DNA of 64,000 bases, taken from positions 65,303,363-65,367,362 of the forward strand of contig CM050648.1 in assembly GCA_027574665.1 (NCBI GenBank), in the 5' to 3' direction. The DNA comes from Rhynochetos jubatus (taxonomy: Eukaryota > Chordata > Aves > Eurypygiformes > Rhynochetidae). The notes below the pieces were generated by a model, which saw only the letters and a program-made list of their open reading frames with translations, made no database searches and had not been told where the DNA came from. Within the stretch, counting starts at the first letter, position 1. Each line of letters begins with the position of its first letter. Below, one piece after another: positions 1 to 13,619 of this stretch. A program made the position numbers and the translations under genes.

Positions 1-2372
1 GACTTTAACTACCCCAGTACTTCCTGAAAGGGCAATATAGTAGGGCACAATCAACTAAGGAGGTTTCTGGAGTTCATTAATGGTAAATTCCTGACACGAG
101 TGAATGAGACTACAAAGTCTCTGCCGGACTTTATATTTACAAATAAGAAAGAACTGGTCAGTGATGTGAAGATCAGGCACAGCCTGATCAGGCTGGAGAG
201 ACCATGCGATAGTGTAGTTCAAGATGCTGAGAGGAGGGGAAAAAAACCAAAACCAAAACAAAAAAAGCAGGATCACAACGCTGGACTGCAGGAGAGCAGA
301 CTTTGTCCTGTTCAGGGATCTGCTTGGAAGAATTTCAATAGGTGACCATTCTGGAGAGAAGAGGGGTCCAGTATAGATGGTTGATTTTCAAGGATTGCCT
401 CCTCCGATTTCAAGAAGGAAATCCCAGTGAGCAGGAAAACAAGTAAAAGTGGCAGGACGCCTGTATGGATGAACAAGGAGCTCTAACTAAAACACAGAAA
501 TGAAGCATACAAGAGGTGCAAGCAGAGTGAGGCAACCCATGTCCGAGCATGAAGAGATGGGATAAATAAGGCTGTAGGCCACCTGGATCTGGATCTGTGA
601 GAGACAGGAAAAGCAATGAGAAGGGCTTCTACAAGTATATCAGCAGCAAAAAGAAGGGAAAATGTGGGCCTGCTGCTGAATGGGGCAGGGCACCTCATTA
701 CAAATGACATGGAAAATTCCAAGACACTCAATGCGGCATTTGCCTTGGTCTTTACTGGTAAGATTTTCCCTGAGGAATCCCAGGCCCCTGATACCACTGG
801 GAAAGCACATATGAATGAAGATTTCTCCTTCAACAGGGAGAATCAAGTTAGGGAATATTTAAAGCAATTGAGCATACACATGTCCATGGGTCCTTATGGG
901 ATGCATCCACAAGGACTTGTCAATATCATTGCAAGGCCCCTCTCAATAATCTTTGAAACGTCACAGGGATCAGGTGAGGTTCCTCAGAAGAGGGAGAAAG
1001 TAAATGTCACTGCTGTCTTCAAGAAAAGCAAGAAAGAGAATCCAGGGAACTATGGTTTGTCAGCCTCACTTCAATCCCTAGGAAGGTGATGGAGCAAATC
1101 CTCCTGGGATCCATTTCCAAACATATGTATGACAAGCATGTAACTGGGAAAAGTCAGCACAGATTTAAGAAGGGGAAATTATGCCTGATCAACCTAACAG
1201 TCTTCTGTGACAAGATGAATGGCTTGGTGTGAGGGAAGAGGAGTGGATGTTGTTCATCTTGCCTGGAGCAAGGATTCTGATACTGTCTCCCATAACATCT
1301 TCATAGACAAACTGATGCACTCAGGTATGGACTTGTGCTGTAATAGATGGACAGTGAGATGGATTGAAAACTGGTTGAAATATTGGTCTCAAAGGGTTGT
1401 CATCTGCTGAGCTCACTAAGCCCAGCTGGATCCCAGTCACAAGCCATGTACTCCACAAGTTGCTACTGGGTCCAATACTGTTTAGCATCTTCATTAATGA
1501 TCTAGGTGATGGGACAGAGTGCACCCTCAGCATGTTTGCAGTTGATATAAAACAGGTAGGAATGGGTGATAGGTCTAGTGAGTACACTGCCATTCAGAGG
1601 GACCTTAACAGGCTGGAGGAACTGGCCAACAGTAATGCTAGGAAATACAACAAAGTGAAATGCAAAGTCCTGCACCTATCAGTACATGCTCGGGGCTGAC
1701 TAACTAGAAAGAAGCTTTGCAAAGACGGACTTGGAGGTCCTGGTTGACAAGTGGAAAATGAACCAGCAAGTCACTCTTGCAGGAAAGGCAGACAGCAGCA
1801 CCCTACTGCACTAGGATGAGCATCTCCAGCAGGTTGATGAAGGTAGTTATTCCACACAGCTCAGCTCTGATGAGACCACATCTGGACTGCTGCATAAGAC
1901 AGGCATGGAGATACTGGAGCGAGTCCAGCAAAGGACCATGAAGATACCCAAGAAGGGTTTGTAGTATCTGACATAAGAAGACAGGCTGGTAAAGCAGGGA
2001 TTGGTTTTGTCTGGAGAAGAAAAGGCTGGAGGTAGGAGGCACATCTTATCAATGTGTATAAATATCCAATGAGAGGCAGTAAAAAAGACAGAGCCAAACT
2101 TTTATCAGTGACGCCCAGTGAAAGGACAAGAGGAAATGGGCACAGACCAAAATTCAGGAAATTCAATTTTAACACGTTTTACTGTAAGGGTGATAGAAGA
2201 CTGGAATAGGTTGCCCCAGCCAGCTGGGGTGTCTCGATCCATGGAAATACTGAAAACTTAAGTAGACACACTCCTGAGAAACCTGCTCTAGATGACCCTG
2301 CTTTGACCAAGGTGGCTGAACCAGACAATCTCCAGAGGTCCCTTCCAGTATCAACTATTCCGTGACTGTGAA
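1..2372 (+). mobile_element. CR1 LINE fragment, degenerate ORF2, cut by window start
   Basis: A decayed copy of the chicken-repeat-1 non-LTR retrotransposon, reading left to right. Translated pieces in several frames follow the order of CR1 ORF2. First comes the end of the endonuclease (about 60-230, with FLTRVNETTKSLPDFIFTNK). Then come the N-terminal reverse transcriptase part (about 900-1100, ARPLSIIFETS and ENPGNYGL) and the segment DTVSHNIFIDKL (about 1280). Last is LLGPILFSIFINDL with a damaged FADD-type catalytic box, here FAVD (about 1460-1560). The 3' untranslated part ends at about 2340-2372 in a decayed CTGTGA-type tail. Many stops and frameshifts make it inactive. It is one of the longest CR1 copies here and probably continues left of base 1. 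Confidence 0.93.
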
Positions 2373-4822
2373 AGCTGATTCTTGTGTTAGGCTGCGGCTT
2401 CTGCCAGCCAGACAGCTTCAGAGTAATAGCTCAAGACAATCAGCAACAAACATCCTCATGTCCAGCCCCTTACATTCCCTCCTGTTAGTTGAGGTGGCAG
2501 AATCCATAGTGGTGACTGCCTACTGGCACAGTACAGAAAGTATGAGAGGAAAGAGATTTGCAAGAGAGAACCTTCTGAAGTAGGGCTTTAGTCCCCAGTT
2601 CCAGGCTATTTGCTTTATTTTTTACCAGTACCCCTGTGTACGTCACTTAGTTCTGAAGATTTCCAAATGCCTACAAGTGAGTATATTTTCATTTTCCATG
2701 GTCAAAATCCTATTGTTCTCTCCATGCTATAGCAGGCCAAGGACAGGACAAGGCAATACAAACACATCGATGAGAAAGAAGGAAGCATGTTACTACATAA
2801 CTAGGACTAACATATCTAGTCCTTTCAATAACATATCTAGTCCCTTAAATATACTACAGAACATTTATTATTTCCCTAAATTTAATATAAATTTCTCAAC
2901 ATCACTGAGGGGAGGGAAATACCAAAAAATAGAAGGTAATGCCATGAGATATAATCAAACATTCAAGTTTTGCATTCTTCTGATCAGAGATGAAATCTCA
3001 ATTTTGCAGACGAAGGAAGAAAGTTGAGTTTTTCCACAGATCCAATCTCAATTTTCTTTATAAAGTCAAAAAATGCATTGAGAATAAAGAAATTCATTGC
3101 TAATAGGGAAAAAAAAAAAAAAAAAAAAAGAGAAGTGTTGTTTCATCCTTCTCCTCCCTTTAGCCTCATCTCTAGTTGCACAATCATTTGATCGCACAGA
3201 AAAGACAGTGATCCTATTCTTCCACAAATATCATCAGCAACTAACAGGAGAGAAAAACAGTAGAAAACTTTGATAATCCTCTTCTATCTATGGGATAAAT
3301 CAGTGTTCCCAAACCTCTCTGGAGCACTGAACCAATCCTGGAATCTTGTGGACCATCTATGTGGGACTTGTCACATGCTGGGGAGTCAGTGGTCATGTGA
3401 GGTCACACAGCAAGGGAGAAGCATTGCCACAGAAAATACTGATGGTAGGCTACAACATCTACCGTACAGCACTGGTTAGCCCATAAACATTGTATTTCTA
3501 CATAGTTCTGCAAATCTGCTACAGAAAACTTATCACAGCCTCCCAAACCACCAGCATAATAGAGATCAAGTATGTAACGTCTTTAGATAAACTAGATGAT
3601 AAGTTTATCCCCTTATTTACATATGTAACCTAAGATGTGATTAGATTCTGTATCTTGCCCACACTGTGATGTTTCTGTAGAAACTACAAGAGGTGTATAC
3701 TTGTCACCAGTCCTATCTCCACCATATTCCAAATACCTCCTAAATTAAAATCAATGCTCTAGAGTTTACCCAGCAAAAGCATTATGCAGATGTATTCTAA
3801 TGGAACAACATTCTTGGAAACAGCTTGGGTTCATCACAGCTGAACTTAAATAAAAGTAATCATTTTAGCTGGAGACACTCACCCAGCACAGAATATTTGG
3901 ACCCAAGGAGCTGTTTGTTACAGCCAAAGAGCCTTTTGGAAAGTGAGTCCTTATGATGAAACATATCCAAGAATGCCAGATATAAATGACACCACCTATA
4001 AGCTTTTATTTTGTTTTGCCAGCCAAGTTTAAACACCACTAAATTTCAACCATTATATTTCATAAGGAATATTGTACAGTGCACCTGTAAATGCACTGTG
4101 TATAATGCCTAGCAATGACAGTGAGAACCAGGACTCTCGTCTGAGTTTCATCTCAAATTTTGCCATAGATACCTGCATCAGCAATTACTTAACTTACTTG
4201 TGCATTATTTTCTTTGGAAAAAACAGGCTGGACTGCATGATGTCTTCATCATTCACCCATTCCTCCCACTGAGAGTGGAAGAGGTTTGTTATTTTTCCAG
4301 GGCTATTCAGATATAAGAGGTCTATAACAGAAATTACAAAAAGAATATCTCAGAGAGGTATTCAAGATCTTAACATATAGTGAAGTATTTTGAAGACTAT
4401 GGATGTAAGCAATTGCAGCAATCCAAATATATAATAATAATTATTCTTACACAATAAGAATATCAGTCTAATCTGATACAATTCTTGCATTCTTTTAAGT
4501 TGCTGATGACTTTCCTAAATTAATGTTTCGCTTCTGATATGTTGAGAGCCCATAATTATTTCTTAGCTCCAGCGTAACTGAGAGAACAGGTGCTTTCTAA
4601 TGCTTGCTAAGAAGCAAGAGAGAATTCAAGGGTGCAAAACGGTGCAGCTGTACTGCTGAAATCAGAATACTACAGAATGGAATACTTCCTATAATGTCAG
4701 TCACCAGGTTACCTTTCTGTCCCATACTGATTGTCTCTAATTAAAGGATCTGTCTAGTTTCTAGACCTTCCTAGTAAAATTCTTCAATACCATCGTAAGT
4801 CCCCCCACAAAAGCCTAGGCAA
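2373..4822. other. AT-rich single-copy stretch, no gene seen
   Basis: No recognisable coding exon, RNA gene or young repeat. It contains a 21-base A run at 3109-3129. Near 2806-2846 there are two similar copies of a short motif (ACATATCTAGTCC), which looks like a small local duplication. Open frames here are short and lack any familiar protein pattern. Confidence 0.6.
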
Positions 4823-5338
4823 CTACATTATGCTGTATGAAGCATAATTTATGCCCAAAACTGAGAAAACATCCAGACTCAGATGCAGGAGATCACTCAA
4901 AAGGTTTATAAACAAGCAGAACTTCAGTGGCTTTGAAGATGACAGCATAACCAAAGTTGAGTTTGGGAGACCTGAGTTACAGTAATGAAAACTGCCATCA
5001 GCTAGCCTCCTCCCTTTCATAGGGTACTCCAGCAAATGTTCTGAACCATTCCCCTTCCCACAGGTGTATGTGGCTGCTGAAGTAACTGCTATTACGCTCC
5101 TCCACTGGGGATGGCCATCCACATTATACTTCTCAGATAACTTCAGCAGATGGTTGATCTGCTGTTGCAAAGGGACGAGCAGATTCCCAAGGCTCGTCTC
5201 CCAGCTCTGCCCAGAGTGGAGCTCCTGCTCATGGCTTTTGTACTCAGTGACAACATCTAGCTGGTCTACTCCACGACCACCAGTCCATTCCTGGTATGTA
5301 CAAGTCTGCCAGGCACCACGAGTAGCTGCCATACACAC
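4823..5338 (-). other. Unrecognised 171-codon open frame
   Basis: An open frame on the minus strand starting with MCMAATRGAW. I do not recognise it. The middle is hydrophilic and looks more protein-like than its neighbours. It includes QLDVVTEYKSHEQELHSGQS and a possible helix, PLQQQINHLLKLSEKYNVD. The last 40 residues are hydrophobic and look like chance read-through. The surrounding sequence is AT-rich intergenic DNA with no visible promoter or CpG island. The middle could be a fragment of an old processed pseudogene, a single exon, or a chance open frame. There is no flanking evidence for splicing that I trust. Confidence 0.2.
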
Positions 5339-8300
5339 TAGCCAATATCAGTTCTGTCATGCCAACACTCCCTGGCCACTCCTTTCCTCCTTCACAGAGT
5401 CATTACTCAAAACTAACTCCAAATCAGCCCTGACAATAGGGAAACATTTTCAGATTCATGCCTGACCTATGGCTTCAGCACCCCAGTACTACAGATTGCA
5501 AAGCAGTCTGGGCAGTCCTCAGCAAGCCCAAATATTGATGTTACAATTCTTCTCATTTCACAATTTCATAATAGTTTTCAAAGTGGGATGTCAGCTGTCT
5601 CAAAGTTTACATGTAAATGAAACCTGGACTATCTATTCACATCATCTCACACTTCAGCATATATCAACAGAGTTCTACTTCCCAAAAATGGCTTGCTACT
5701 TGTGGGGTGCTCAGGAAAGGCTGCTCTTCTCCAGGGTCAGCAGGAAATATCACTGGTTTAAGTTTAAGGTCTTTGTTTAAGGTTAAAATCACGTGGCCAC
5801 CAACTATATAAAATGGCAGTTCCAGGCCCAATTATTAATTTCCGTTGGAAGGACTTCAGAAATTCAAAATTCACGTATGTGCATTCTGATTGAATTCAGA
5901 GGAGGAGCCTCCTAAATTGATCTCGGGGATCAAGACCCTCTGAATGAGGGCTTGCCAAAACTTTGCCTTACTACTTGCTAGGGAGGCTCCAGTTAATACT
6001 CGACAGGGAGGATTTCTCCCCAAACATGCAGCTGGTGTCTTACAGTCCCACAACCAGGTTCATAGGCAAGAACTTCAATGTTTGTGTAAAGTGGATAGTA
6101 GCATAAGAGCCATGCTCTGATATAACCCAGGGTGTTCTGGTACATTCACCACTCCCTGCAGCAGAGAACAATATATTACTGTTAAACTCACTGAATACTG
6201 ACTTTAGTGCTAGGCAAATTTTAGTTGGATAATTAGTTTTCTTCATTATATGTAAGTAAGAGTTAAAATGTAGCTTATAACACAAACGTTACTTTCTCAT
6301 CCTTCTTTTTGATAGGCTAGAGATAAGGATTTTGAGGTAGAACTGGAAAATTTTCAGTACTATCTCACCAGCCTGCTCTAGTCACAAACTGAAATAGAAC
6401 CATAGCCAAATACAAACTGAGGTCTGGTCCAAGAGGGTTCTACTGTGGCAATGTCTCAACCATTTCTACTTATCTCCTTGCAGGTCCGCTCTCCCTCCCA
6501 TCTTCATCTGAACAGCTGCCTGAAAGTGCCGTCAGAATTCAGAAGATACTGCAGATCGAAGGAAACGGCCGAGGAAAAGCCGGTAGCATGAGTCTTCTAG
6601 GTGTGGCACAATTAGTCCTACAGCCCAACTGTTCCAGTGCTTTGCCAAGATGGAATTAAGCCCTAACAAGGTGGAAAAGTTATGAAGATGAGAACAAAAA
6701 TCTTGAAGGCTGAGATACTTGTGCTGGTGTTCTGACTCCAGGATGATGTCAACAGTTTTTAACTACAGATAGAGATGCTGCTAAAATTACCACTTTTACA
6801 TACTACGACATAGCCGTGTGTCATGATTTAACCTCAGCTAGCAATTAAGTACCACACAGGCAAAGGCCTTGCAGGACAGTCCTTCACCAGTGACTGTCTT
6901 TAGAAAAATTTCTCTGGCAGAAATGCCAAATGAGCATGAGCCTCCACGGCTTTAAGTTTGAAGGCAAAGCTTTCTTTCTGACGTGTTCTTTGTCATACTG
7001 AAGTAAAATACTATTTTTTAAAAACATGAATGTTCTGTACCTGTAATACAAAACTATCTACATTGCCTGCAGTCCCGGAATAACTCACAGTCCTATGGGG
7101 TAGACATGTAAAAAAACTTATATTTTAGTTATCCCTTGTGCTTCACAGTAAATCAGTATAATCTGCCTTTTATTAGATTACTGGATGCTGTGGCAAGAAA
7201 AAAAACAAACCACATTTGGCTTTTAAGCACTTTGAAGTGAGTACTTTGAAGCCTCAGTAAGTGATAATCAAGAAAAATGGCACTAACATCTTATGAAAAA
7301 TCTTCTCTATATATTTAAGTAGGATTACTTGTGAAGCCTCAGAAATTAAAATGATTATATATAGCCTTACTTAAGACTTGAGTTTAATAAAGCGTATGAT
7401 ATTGGTTTTTAAAATCTTCTCTTTTTGAACTAAGGTAGCTATAGCAATGCCAGTCAAATGAGCTCTTCTGTGAGTAGCAGAACTAATGAAAGATGGTTTC
7501 CTTCATCCCTTAAACTTCCTCAACACTACCATTTCTCATCATGCCATCTCATCCAGGCAAAAGAACGTGTGCAATGTGGATGATCCAAAGTTTGACTTAA
7601 ACCACTGCTGCATAGTAAAATATACAGCGTCTGCTTTCTGCCTGCCCTTTCCTCATCAGCAGTACACTAATTTGAGTCTCTTTCTTCCCTGCAGACCCTC
7701 ATTTTTCTCTTGACTTGAAGGAACAGGATGTAAACTAGAACTCTTAGAGGTAACTCAGATTTGGTTGAGTTTGACCAAGGAATTCAAAAGATATTAGTGT
7801 AGAACAGGCAGATGAACAGAAAATGCCACAACAGAAGTCTGACAAAAATCATGAAATAAAGTTAAAAAATAACTTCTCCTAAATAGTCTGTTCAACTAGA
7901 ATTACTACCTGAGGTTTCAACGTTATAAAAGTAATTATAATTTTCACCGTGGAATGATTCCAAAATTTCATGTTGGCTATTAAAACAAAAGTAAAATATT
8001 CAGAAAGCTCATGAGATCTCAATCCTCCTGACAGTTATAAAAATTTTGCTATCAATTTCAGACTCTTCTATTCTTGTAAAATCCTATTATTCAGCAAGAA
8101 CAGTATCATTTCTCTATAACACCCATCTTTCGGTACAAGAGCCATCTTTCTGAGCATCATTACTAGACTATGGAACCCAGATACTCTTGTCTAAATATTT
8201 CCTAAATGTCAGTTAGTAATTGTCAGGTGACAACATTTCTTGAAACATAAAAAAGTGAGGGAATCAGTATAAGAAAGCAATGAGTCCATGAATTCTAAGT

Positions 8301-8859
8301 AATATATAATTTAGTCACTTGACATTTAGGGAACGTTAAGTTTGCAGGAAACAAAGACATTTGCTATCACCTCTTATCCACCAGTATCATCTTTCCTATG
8401 CAATCAAGATGCTCAGGACCATCCAAAGGTCTACATAAGTCAATGAGCTGACCTGGGAGCAGACTGGGAACTGCACCGTTCATAGCAGCAGAAACAGTTG
8501 TTTTGCAAGTATACATCCTTGCAAGCATTGCCCAAGTTTTTTCACAAAACATGGGAGATGTTTTTTATTCTTCTGTCTGCCAAGCTTAGAACTCATAGAC
8601 AAATATTACCTGTATAGCAGCAGTTTCATATCTATGAAAAACTCTTCTTGAAGATCACATATAAACAAAGTATGTATATAAAAGTCAGCTGAATTGGATG
8701 CATAATATTCACAGTTAATTGCTTGGGGGTTTAACATCTGTTATTTGGCAATTACATGTTTCTTTCCCATTTTTCAGGACTGGCTCCAGAGCCACGACTT
8801 ATGATAAATACCTATCAAAAGCACCGATCAAAAGAAGACCAACTGTAACTTTCCAGACA
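5339..8859. other. AT-rich intergenic stretch, no gene seen
   Basis: Ordinary low-GC sequence without a recognisable gene, RNA gene or well-preserved repeat. AATAAA-like motifs occur (for example near 7386), but nothing upstream of them looks like a transcript. Confidence 0.6.
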
Positions 8860-9740
8860 GCTGATCTTTGTCAGTGACATGGACGGTGGGATCGAGTGCA
8901 CCCTCAGCAAGTTTGCTGATGACACCAAGCTGTGTGGTGCAGTCGACACGCTGGAGGGAAGGGATGCCATCCAGAGGGACCTGGATAGGCTGGAGAGGTG
9001 GGACACTGCCAACCTCATGGAGTTCAACAAGGCCAAGTGCAAGGTCCTGCACATGGGTTGGGGCAATCGCAAGCACAAGCACAGGCTGGGTGGAGAATGG
9101 ATAGAGAGCAGCCATGAGGAGAAGGACTTGGGGGTACTGGTGGATGAAAAGCTGTATGTGGGCCAGCAGCGTGCACTGGCAGCCCAGAAAGCCAACCGCA
9201 TCCTGGGCTGTATGCAGAGAGGTGTGGCCAGGAGGTCGAGGGAGGGGATTCTCCCCCTCTACTCTGCTCCTCCTCTAGAGGAGGCCACGAAGATGGTCAG
9301 AGGGCTGGAGCACCTCTGCTATGAAGAAAGGCTGAGAAAATTGGGCTTGTTCAACCTGGAGAAGAGAAGGTTCTGGGGAGACCTTACAGCACCTTCCAGT
9401 ACCTGAATGGGGCCTAGAAGAAAGCTGGTGGGGGACTTTTTACAAGGGCCTGTAGTGACAGGACAAGGGATAATGGGTTTAAACTGAAAGCGGGGAGATT
9501 TAGGTTAGATATCAGGAAGAAATTCTTCGCAGAGAGGGTGGTGAGGCACTGGAACAGGTTGCCCAGAGAAGGTGTGGTATAGATGCCCCATCCCTGGCAG
9601 TGTTCAAGGCCAGGCTGGATGAGGCTTTGAGCAACCTGGTCTAGTGGAGGCTGTCCCTGCCCATGGCAGGGGGGCTGGAATTAGATGGTCTTTAAGACCC
9701 CATTCTACCCAAACCATTCCATTATTCTATGATTCTATGA
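8860..9740 (+). mobile_element. CR1 LINE, 5'-truncated, well preserved 3' end
   Basis: Begins inside the reverse transcriptase at the catalytic box. The frame from 8879 reads [18 protein letters not shown], in which the FADD active-site motif is intact. It then has the conserved CR1 order: [33 protein letters not shown], and [12 protein letters not shown]. The open frame runs to 9406 before a stop. The 3' untranslated segment (GGAAGAAATTCTTC-type near 9510, then GGTTGCCCAGAGAAGG near 9558) ends in two ATTCTATG units near 9724-9740. It is less decayed than the copy at 1-2372, so it probably inserted later. The truncated 5' end is typical of incomplete target-primed reverse transcription. Confidence 0.95.
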
Positions 9741-12700
9741 TCTTTCTATTGAAATATGTGAGGGGAAAGCTTCTTATAAAATACTTAGAATAGAAGGTGA
9801 AAGTAACACTTAAAAGATACACAGTGGAACTAATACAATGCAGACATTCCCTTGGAGAATATGTCACTATGCCTCATTTAGGCACTTATCTTGTATTTAC
9901 ATACCGTGTCGTGATTTCCTTGTTTGTAAACTGTAATATAATTTCTGTCTTCAAGATAAAGCACAATTCTGAATCTTTACATTCAAAATGTGGCAATCTA
10001 ATGGCTTTTTTGTGCTGAGCCCAATTATAAACATCTGTAATACCTACTTTTTGACTAGAAACTTCTATCTCAGGTATTGCATGACAAAATTTTCACAAAG
10101 GAAGCATTCATCGGACAACTATGCTTGCTTATAAAGAGTTTTTCGATGCAGCAATTTTAATCAGATCAGCAACTATTGAATTCCACAACCCAAGCTCTAA
10201 GATCTCTCTGAATTATCAAATGTATTCCAAAACTTTCTACTGCAAGTCAGGACAGCCACTAAATTCCAAAACTTTCTACTGCAAGTCAGGACAGCCACTA
10301 AATTCAAGCAATCAATCTGAACAGAACCTGAATACATCTCAGTGCTGGGTGTTTGTAGAGACTGGTAGGTGGCTCACATGGGCCTCTTTTCTGAAGAAGT
10401 CTCCCTCAGCTTCGGGAGAAAGAGAGGTGAAAGCACATGCAAGTAAGTGTAGACAGGAGAATGCTTTTATAGATAGAACTTTTCTTAGCATGGCAGCAAG
10501 AAAAGCAGTTGGTGTAACTTCATCAGCCTATTGACTTTCAGCAGACTGAAGGAGGGTTAAAAGAAGAGATTTGATTAATGCAAGTATTCCTCCACCAGAA
10601 TGGGATAAAAATGGAAATGTTTCTGTGCAAGCATTTTCTGAATATTCATCAACTTGAAATTGAATGGTAGGACAATATTAAACAAGGTATTAATAAAAGA
10701 ACAAATACACTTCACTGAAATATAAGTTTTCTTGCGCATAAAAATACAGTTCAAAATATTTGGATGTTGGAACAGCTGAATACTGCATTCACCCTGAGCC
10801 TCATAAAGCATGAAGGAGGAAACAAAACACCAGAAAATGTAAGGAGAAAGTGGAGAAATGGAGAAGGATATCTACTATTCTGTACAAGCCTATCTCAAAA
10901 GGTTTTTTGTGGCCAAGTCCCACTTAAGAATTCAAAACAGTCATTAAAACACAGGTCCTACGTAAGTGACAGGCCACTTGTTGACACTTCCTAGCAATGT
11001 CTTTGATCCATAAATCATCTCTTTTACCGGTTCCACTATGGACAATTTCCACATCTGACAACTGCAGCATCCTCTAGGAGACTGAGAAAAACAAAAGTCT
11101 GCCAAGACAGCCATCAGTTTCTGTTCTTCAGAATGATGTACTGCAGGTGAAGGAAAGAAGGGCAAGAATCAGGAAGTCATGTGGGAAGCGCTAGGGAAGG
11201 CAGATTGATTTTGCGCCTCATAAATTACAACAGTCAAAACTGTAAGTACTTGAGTAAATGTTTAAATAGGAAACTCCTTCTAAAGATTACTCTTTCCAGC
11301 AAAGCATGTAGCCCTTCACCTTCAACTGTGTGAGATTCAGTATCTGCAATTTCAGTAGACTTTACTGAAAGAATTTTAGCTTTCATAAAGTTTGGGCAAA
11401 ACAAATTTGAAAATACACCAAAAATTTGCAGTTCTAGGAGTCAGTCTCCAACAACTGTATTTTAGCCACCTTCAAAGGCAAGTTTATGAGCTAAGGAAAA
11501 GGCAAGACAGGAGTGGTTCTAAGTATACTTCAAAAGTGCTTACCTATGACAAAGAATTGCAGTTATGAATCAAAAATGCTTAGAATTCATAATTTTTGTT
11601 AGAATTCACTATAATTACTATACTGATTTTAAAAATCCTGGTTATATAAAACTCAAGGTTGTATATAACTATTTCTCTCCCTTTGCAATTGCTGTTTGAA
11701 ACACCCAGTATATCAGTGCTCTCAAGTAGATCGACAGGCATCAACTAACTTTTTTTTATTACTATTTCACAGCAGGCTGAATGACTTCAAGGATGTTGTA
11801 AAACCCAGTTATGTAGACTAACATGAAAGAGAATTAAGCTGAAATGTAAAGCTCAAAGCATAACGTCTTTCCTAGCTACCCTCTTAGCATCTTTGGTTGG
11901 AATTATTTGGCCTAATAGTCACCCCTTACCTGTTATGTATAAATTTTCAGTTTAAACCCCACTTTATTGAAAAATTGCTATGTTCCTGTCAGAGATGACT
12001 AGCTGTTTTAGTTTATAATTCCACTCTTGGTTTCGTAAACTCACAATTATTCCCAGATGCAATCAGGTCAGTGTCAAACACCTTCCTGAATCACACATTG
12101 AAATAATCGCCAAATATTGCTTGAAATGATTGCAAAAACATTATTGGTTATTTGGGTTAAGTTTCAATGTGTGAGTGCCAAAACCAAAATGAATAGTAAG
12201 TATCCCAAGTGCAATCGTGACAAAATTAAAATAATTTTGTGGCTAGCATCATTTGGTTACAGGATCAAAGTAAAAATATTACTGGATGTCAAAAGATCAA
12301 GTTCTTTTGTTGCAGCAGAACCATGAGCAGTGAAAAATTAAATAAATGGATTGGTCGAACTATTTAGTATTGCTAAAAACAATTTGCAGAAATCCCCAGT
12401 GCTCACAAATACTTGTTACTGAAAAGTTCACAGAATAGAGAAAGGGCCTTGTTTGTTTGTTTTTACAAATCTCATTGAAAACAAAAGTTCCTCAGTTTTC
12501 TGGGCATCTTTCTATGGCTACAATCTGGAAGGAATAATCTTTACCAGAGACTTTCTTAAATTATTTCACTTTAAATCGTAATAATCGAACACTTATGATA
12601 GTCTAAGGCAGTTAGCCGTTCTGTTTCTTTGTCCAACTACTCTGTGATAGACCAGTCCTCAACATTTGATTTCTGAATGCTTTCAAATCACCTGTTAATT

Positions 12701-12898
12701 TTTGTCACTCTGCCTGGAACTTTCATGATCTTTCACTGAGAGAAAAGCTGATCATCTTAAAGCAAAGCTTTAAGGTCCTTGTCTCACATTTGATAAAACT
12801 TGAGCTTTATACAATAATCCACTGTGAGATGCAGGAAATCCCTACCACTTCAAGGAATCACTCTGCAACTGGAACTGAAGCAGGCTTCATTTACAAAT
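9741..12898. other. AT-rich intergenic stretch with one short duplication
   Basis: No gene, RNA gene or recognisable transposon was found. The only clear structure is the 39-bp tandem duplication listed separately at 10224-10305. Confidence 0.6.
10224..10305 (+). repeat. Perfect 39-bp tandem duplication
   Basis: A 39-base unit beginning TTCCAAAACTTTCTACTGC is present twice, head to tail, with no visible mismatch. The second copy starts 39 bases after the first, and the repeat ends in the shared AAATTC. Lack of divergence suggests a recent event or a polymorphic copy number. Confidence 0.93.
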
Positions 12899-13619
12899 GG
12901 GGAGGGGGGAGGGAGGGAGGGGGGGAGGGAGGGAGGGAGGGAGGGAGGGAGGGGGGAAGGGGGAAGGGGGAAGGGGGAAGGGGGAAGGGGAGGGGAGGGG
13001 AGGGGAGGGAAGGGAAGGAGGGAGGGAGGGAGGGAGGGAGGGAGGGAGGGAGGAAGGAAGGAAGGAAGGAAGGAAGGAAGGAAGGAAGGAAGGAAGGAAG
13101 GAAGGAAGGAAGGAAGGAAGGAAGGAAGGAAGGAAGGAAGGAAGGAAGGAAGGAAGGAAGGAAGGAAGGAAGGAAGGGAGGGAGGAAGGGAGGAAGGGAG
13201 GAAGGGAGGAAGGGAGGAAGGGAGGAAGGGAGGAAGGAAGGGAGGAAGGGAGGAAGGGAGGAAGGGAGGAAGGGAGGAAGGGAGGAAGGGAGGAAGGGAG
13301 GGAGGAAGGGAGGAAGGGAGGAAGGGAGGAAGGGAGGAAGGGAGGAAGGAAGGAAGGAAGGAAGGAAGGAAGGAAGGAAGGAAGGAAGGAAGGAAGGAAG
13401 GAAGGAAGGAAGGAAGGAAGGAAGGAAGGAAGGAAGGAAGGAAGGAAGGAAGGAAGGAAGGAAGGAAGGAAGGAAGGAAGGAAGGAAGGAAGGAAGGAAG
13501 GAAGGAAGGAAGGAAGGAAGGAAGGAAGGAAGGAAGGAAGGAAGGAAGGAAGGAAGGAAGGAAGGAAGGAAGGAAGGAAGGAAGGAAGGAAGGAAGGAAG
13601 GAAGGAAGGAAGGAAGGAA
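12899..13619 (+). repeat. (GGAA/GGGA)n microsatellite, about 0.7 kb
   Basis: A continuous purine tract on the plus strand. It begins as mixed GGGA and GGGGGAA units (12899-13050), then runs as pure GGAA (about 13052-13176). Next is an alternating GGAAGGGA block (about 13177-13340), then a second pure GGAA block of about 276 bases to 13619. All four long open frames over it are translations of the repeat and are not genes. Each GGAA is the core of an ETS-family site, and long purine tracts can form triplex DNA. The length in this assembly may not be exact. Confidence 0.98.

Noticed and set aside
8879..9406. 175-codon reverse-transcriptase-like frame as a gene
   Set aside because: It is the 3' part of a truncated CR1 element without the rest of ORF2.
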